Source: Dentipellis sp. KUC8613 (lineage: Eukaryota; Basidiomycota; Agaricomycetes; Russulales; Hericiaceae). Taken from it: a stretch of DNA of 13,006 bases. The position numbers and the translations under genes were made by a program. How positions within the stretch are numbered: position 1 is the first letter of the stretch; each line of letters opens with the position of its first letter. The notes under the pieces are model-generated. The model worked only from the letters and a program-made list of their open reading frames with translations, did not search any database and was not told the DNA's origin. Of the stretch, positions 8,939-13,006 are shown piece after piece. The DNA lies in contig NSJX01000069.1 in assembly GCA_002286715.1 (NCBI GenBank), forward strand, positions 40,339 through 53,344, read 5' to 3'.

Positions 8939-11900
8939 ATGCGCGTTTCTCTAGGTCTGATCGTTGCTGCGCTTCAGTGGACACTCATATATGCATCTGA
9001 GCCAACGCCTCCGGATGCAGACTCGCTGCTCGGCGTTCGCGATGACCTTCATTTCGACCTGCACGCACGCGCAACGAACAAGGACGGCTCGGTGCCCACG
9101 TACAAGAATCCCAAGGCATCCATCGAAGACCGCGTCAACGATCTGCTTCCGAGGATGACCATCCAAGAGAAGGTTGCTCAGATGTATGTGGGTTCCGTCT
9201 ATTTTTCTGCGTTAATTGAGATCTTTGTCCGCAGCATCCAAGGCGATCTAGATGGATGGATGGACCTGGACGATCCTTTGGACGATACGAAGACTTACAA
9301 CGAATCGGGGCTGGTACGTCTTTCCATGTCGTAAATACATACTTGCATTCAGCATAATTACAGGTCGATATGATGAGCACGAAAGCAGGGTCTATCTGGG
9401 GCGGTTATCTTATGCCATGGGACAAATTCGTGTACGGCGTGACTGTCGGACAGAAATACCTCATGGAGAACACGACACTCGGGATCCCAGCCATGTTCCA
9501 GTCCGAAGGTGCGTCATCTTTTTTCAGTCATCACTTAGTGTGTAGCTCACGAGCCGAGTCGAGAATAGGCTTGCACGGCTTCACGAACAACGGCACGACC
9601 TGGCCCTCTCCGATCGGGCTCGCGGCGTCCTTCAACACCGACTTGGTACAGAAAGCTGCGGCCACAATCGCACAGGAAGCGGAAGGTCTCGGCTTCTCGC
9701 AGCTGTTTGCGCCGGTCCTCGATCTGTCGCGCGAGCTGCGATGGGGGCGGGTCGAAGAGAATTTCGGCGAGGATCCGTTTTTGTAAGTTCTGATGCAACG
9801 TTGTTATATTTGAAAGAGACCATTCCTGAACCTCAACTCACAGGACGGGAGAAATGGGCCACGCATACATTACTGGGATACAATCCGGCAGGCGGAGGAA
9901 CGCAAGCTCCACGGCCACCGCCCGCATGGCGTCAACCTGCAAACACTTCGCGGCGTTTGGGAGTCCCCAGGGTGGTCTGTGAGTTCTCCCCTTACGCTTT
10001 ATGTTCTTTACTGTGATGCTTATCGACGTGCATAAGGAATATCGCGCAAGTGTCGGGCGGAGAGCGTGAACTTCGAACGATGTACCTGAAGCCCTTCAAT
10101 CGGGCCTGTGTGGAGAGTCTCGCGATCATGACAGCATACTCGAGCTACGACGGCATCCCAGCGATTGCGAACAGCCGTAAGTTGTTGGGTTGTGCCATTC
10201 TTCATCGGTCTAACTCGGTTGTTTGCAGATCTATTGACAGAAATCGTGAGTTTTCAATGCCATATGCAAGACAGTTGATGTCTGATATCGGTTCGATAGC
10301 TGCGCGAAGAGTGGGGTTATAAGTACTGGGTCACCACGGACGCCGGCTCTGTGGACCTTCTCATCACGCTTCATGGGACGTGTGATACGCGTGAGTGCGC
10401 AGCGAAGACAGCCCTGGAGAATGGTCTCAGTGGGGAGATGGGCGGCGGGACATATACATACCTCACCTTGCCCGGTAAGTTGTTTGTTTGCAACTCACCG
10501 ATGAAATATTGACGTGTCATGCAACAGATCAGATCAAGGCCGGGACCGTGAATGCCAGCGCACTGGACGAGACCGTCAAAGCTATGCTACGAACCAAGTT
10601 TTCGCTGGGGTTGTTTGAAAGTACGTGCTCTTCCCCGTTCATATCACGAGTTGTAAATTGACCAACTGTGAATTACAGATCCATATCCCTATGAAGACTA
10701 CCTATCGACGCTTCGCACGCCCGCAACCCGCGATCTGCTTCATCAAATGGAACAGGAAGCCATCGTCCTGCTCGAGAACCACAACAATCTCCTCCCCTTG
10801 AAGACAGACATCGGTTCCATCGCACTCATTGGTCCGCAGGTCGACCGCGTCTCCGTAAGTTGTTTTCCTGCGCATCAATACATATATTGCGAGTCTGATA
10901 TTCAAGTTCCAGTACGGCGACTACGTGTTTTTCAATGCATCTCTCAACGGCATATCTCCTCTCGCCGGCTTCACACAGCACCTGTCCAACACCAGCGTGA
11001 AGATAAACTACGCCGAAGGCTGCAAGCTCTGGTCGAATGATCAATCCGGGTTCTCCGCTGCTGTCGCTGCAGCGAAAGAATCCGATGTCGCTGTTGTGAT
11101 GGTAGGCACCTGGTCTCTGGATCAGACACTGTTGTGGACACCCGGCACAAATGCTACCACGGGCGAGCATGTTGATCTGTCGGATTTGGGCCTGGTGGGT
11201 CCACAGCTAGATCTAGTCAAGGCTGTCAAGGCAGCGGGGAAGCCTGTGGTTGTGGTGCTTGTCAGTGGGAAGCCCGTTGCGGAGCCTTGGATTCAAGCTA
11301 GTATGTTATCTGTCTCTTCTGCTGTTCAGTTTGTCTGATGAGTGTCATGTAGATGCAGATGCAGTGATCCAACAGTTCTATCCTGGTGAGCTTGGAGGTC
11401 TTGCATTGGCTGAGATTGTGTTTGGAGCAGCAAATCCATCTGGCATGTCCTCTTCATTCATATCTTATGATTGTATTTTTGATAATCCAGGATACAGGAA
11501 GGCTTCCTGTCTCTTTCCCTCACAGTGTTGGGACAACCCCTGTGTTCTATAACTATTTGAAAGGTAGTAGACCAGTGGATGCTGGTGAAAGCATGGATGA
11601 TGGTTCACTGGTATTTGGTCACCAGGTGTGTATATTTTTCTGTAATACTTGGACACTGACTGAATGTCAATGTGATATCAGTATGTCTTGGATACTCCAG
11701 TGCCAATCTGGAGTTTTGGTCATGGGCTGAGCTATACAATTTTCAACTAGTATGTGTGGCCAAATCCTAGTAGAACACCTATGAGTACTAACAGGAATTT
11801 GGACTTGCAGCACAAATCTGAAACTCTCACATTCAACTATCAGCATCACAGACAACTTCAATGTGACAGTTACAGTTCACAACACAGGTTTGCATGATGG

Positions 11901-12267
11901 GAAAGAAGTTGTTCAGGTAAATATGTACAATCTCATCATTCTTTCTCACAGATCTCATTGTGTAAATGGCCTAGGTCTACATGACAGACCCTGTTAGTTC
12001 TGTGGTGACACCTAATCAAGAACTCCTTGGGTTTGCAAAGGTGGAAGTTCTGTGTGTACTTTGAACCTTTGACCTATCTCATTTTGAAATTGATTACAAC
12101 TGCTATTCAGTGCTGGTGTCTCTGAAACTGTTTCCATTCCCATTCTATCATCTCAGTTGGCCATCTGGTCACAGAAAAACTCATGGGTTGTAGAGTCAGG
12201 AGCATTTATCATAAACATTGGCACAAGTGATCAGAGTTTCCTCAGAACAACTTTGATTGTTCACTAG
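8939..12267 (+). CDS. secreted GH3 beta-glucosidase, complete, 17 exons
   Basis: Exons: 8939-9183, 9235-9313, 9364-9508, 9569-9782, 9844-9978, 10037-10176, 10229-10245, 10300-10474, 10528-10620, 10679-10854, 10913-11300, 11353-11442, 11498-11625, 11682-11749, 11811-11916, 11975-12051, 12111-12267; 2,433 nt, 810 aa, a usual length for the family. A signal peptide covers about residues 1-19. The N-terminal barrel shows V-A-Q-I-I-Q-G-D, R-W-G-R-V-E-E-N-F-G-E-D, the K261-H262 substrate-binding pair, and V-T-T-D-A-G-S-V-D with D339 as the expected nucleophile. The second domain has G-E-H-V-D (E558, a candidate acid/base) and the Y-P-G-E-L-G-G segment. A fibronectin-III-like C-terminus follows W-S-F-G-H-G-L-S-Y (685-693). 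It would cleave terminal beta-glucosyl residues from oligosaccharides outside the cell. Oddities are a 17-nt exon 7, a GC-AG intron 12, and complete lack of CpG from 11282 on, so exons 12-17 use no CGN arginine or NCG codon. Confidence 0.93.
10229..10245 (+). other. 17-nt micro-exon 7 of the GH3 gene
   Basis: It supplies the end of a His codon and L-L-T-E-I, filling the expected family segment N-S-H-L-L-T-E-I-L-R-E-E-W-G-Y between exons 6 and 8. Acceptor TTTGCAG ends at 10228 and donor GTGAGT starts at 10246. Skipping it would shift the frame. Confidence 0.85.
11443..11497 (+). other. GC-AG intron 12 of the GH3 gene
   Basis: The frame runs A-N-P-S-G up to 11442 and resumes as R-L-P-V-S-F-P from 11498, as expected for GH3. 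The only donor that keeps phase is GCATGT at 11443; GT alternatives nearby break the frame. GC-AG introns are a known minor class. Confidence 0.75.
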
Positions 12268-12411
12268 TTTTTGATATATTGGTGAGGATTGCTCATTCCA
12301 GATGATATAAGCAACAAAATATGAATAGTCATACATTGATATAAATAGTTATCCATTGCATGCAGATATAGCAATACAAACAAGAAAATGGTGTGCAAGA
12401 CTTGGCCAGAA
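12268..12411. other. short convergent intergenic spacer
   Basis: Only 144 bases separate the stop codons of the GH3 gene and the minus-strand ankyrin gene, so both 3' UTRs probably lie or overlap here. No canonical AATAAA signal for either strand was recognised. Confidence 0.6.
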
Positions 12412-13006
12412 TTATGAGCCTGTTGCATGTCTTTTTATTAAAGTAACAATATCTGAATGCCCTCTGGAGGAGGCCATTTGAAGTGCTGTCTCAGATTTGC
12501 CACCTTGTGATATGCTTTGAGTATCACATTGTATACTTTTATAAGACATTGTGGCTTTACCATTGAGATTTGGATCTGCTCCATTTTCAAGAAGACATTT
12601 AGCAATATCTTTGCTCCCAAATGCAACAGCTGCTTGGAGTGCTGTACCATGCTCTCCACCTAAGAGTACAGTCTTTGAAACACTATATCTTGTACTATGA
12701 AAGCCTCATACCTTGCATATTCACCACTGCATTTCTATGAAGAAGCAATTTTACAATATTGATATTGTTTCCATAAGCAGCAGCTTGGAGTGCTGTGTTA
12801 TACTGTCCACCTTGAAGTACAGCATTAGTGTCATATATTGTCAATCACACAAAATCCCATACCTTGCAGATTCACATCTGCATTCCTGTCAAGAAGCAGT
12901 CTTACAATGTCCTCATTCTCCTTGTAAGCAGCTGCTTGGAGTGCTGTACCATATTGTCCACCTTGAAGTGTAGCCTTAGTGTCATATGCTCTCAATCACA
13001 CAAAAT
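12412..13006 (-). CDS. ankyrin-repeat protein, 3' end (one repeat per exon)
   Basis: Read on the minus strand, exons are 12961-12863, 12810-12712, 12659-12561 and 12503-12412 (TAA at 12414-12412); the window edge lies inside the preceding intron. The first three are exactly 99 nt, start and end in phase 1, and each encodes one 33-residue ankyrin repeat (G-T-A-L-Q-A-A, then I-V-K-L-L-L, then N-A-D-V-N). The last encodes a shortened repeat ending H-A-T-G-S. Introns are 52, 52 and 57 nt. Such repeats often form the C-terminal sensor of fungal NACHT-type (NLR-like) proteins, but the N-terminal part is outside the window, so that role is only a possibility. Frames are open and splice sites intact despite total CpG loss. 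Confidence 0.85.
12660..12962. repeat. 151-bp tandem exon-intron units
   Basis: Landmarks recur with a period of exactly 151: the exon starts at 12659, 12810 and 12961, and the donor positions at 12711 and 12862. Each unit is a 99-nt exon plus a 52-nt intron. The intron sequence is also alike: the partial intron at 12962-13006 closely matches the one at 12811-12862. This indicates recent duplication of whole exon-intron units. Confidence 0.85.

Larger units (their letters stand above)
11282..13006. other. CpG-free block (1,725 bp)
   Basis: The last CpG of the window is at 11280-11281. Reading every line and line junction after it, I find none to the end. The block includes the 3' quarter of the GH3 gene with its introns, the short convergent spacer and the ankyrin exons, so it ignores gene boundaries and strands. 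TpG and CpA are abundant. It is AT-richer than the rest of the window. Confidence 0.95.

Noticed and set aside
11386..11730. Apparent frameshift or pseudogene signs in the GH3 3' end
   Set aside because: Unspliced frames break here, but splicing with one GC-AG intron and ordinary GT-AG introns restores a continuous family-typical sequence to the stop at 12265-12267.
12438..12659. 73-residue minus-strand frame
   Set aside because: It is a different frame from the ankyrin-coding one and crosses an intron; the ankyrin frame is supported by repeated motifs and exact exon lengths.
12660..13006. Regular repeats that might suggest a CRISPR array
   Set aside because: The 151-bp unit is an ankyrin exon plus its intron in a fungal gene; there are no short identical repeats with unique spacers.

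Overview
The window reads as genomic DNA of a filamentous fungus, most likely an agaricomycete basidiomycete. The genes are cut by many short introns of about 50-80 nt with GTRNGT-type donors, most of the window is rich in G, C and CpG, and the families present (GRGGAGNI-repeat protein, secreted NucA/NucB-like nucleases, GH3 beta-glucosidase, one-repeat-per-exon ankyrin gene) fit that group. All gene models below were spliced by eye from reading frame and splice motifs.

Layout. (1) 38-809 (+): 3' end of a DUF3602-type GRGGAGNI-repeat gene. (2) 810-3359: mostly non-coding, with a 99-bp fold-back element (843-941), a (GGAA)n microsatellite (1517-1571) and perhaps a worn GDSL-esterase remnant near 3070-3165. 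(3) 3480-4985 and 6556-8214 (both +): two tandem paralogues encoding secreted proteins with a signal peptide, an Ala/Pro/Val/Lys repeat linker, conserved dibasic sites and a C-terminal NucA/NucB-like nuclease domain. Both have six exons, including a 25-nt micro-exon, and a matching core promoter. The gap between them holds a fragment resembling the first exon of an NF-YC (Hap5) gene on the minus strand. (4) 8215-8938: no supported gene. (5) 8939-12267 (+): a complete 17-exon secreted GH3 beta-glucosidase of 810 aa. (6) 12412-13006 (-): the 3' end of an ankyrin-repeat gene in which each 33-residue repeat is one 99-nt exon in a 151-bp exon-plus-intron unit.

The most striking signal is compositional. 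I read every base from 11282 to the end at 13006 and found no CpG dinucleotide in these 1,725 bases, whereas the sequence just upstream carries about two to seven per 60 bases. The boundary lies inside exon 11 of the GH3 gene, yet the frame, splice sites and C-terminal domain beyond it are intact. The CpG-free block contains the ankyrin exon array, so methylation-driven CpG decay (or an RIP/MIP-like process) centred on the repeat family and reaching into the neighbouring enzyme gene is the simplest explanation. Recombination with a CpG-depleted copy is the main alternative.

The genes do not form an evident pathway. The nuclease pair and the beta-glucosidase are all predicted to be secreted and would suit extracellular nutrient scavenging or interaction with other organisms, but that is inference.
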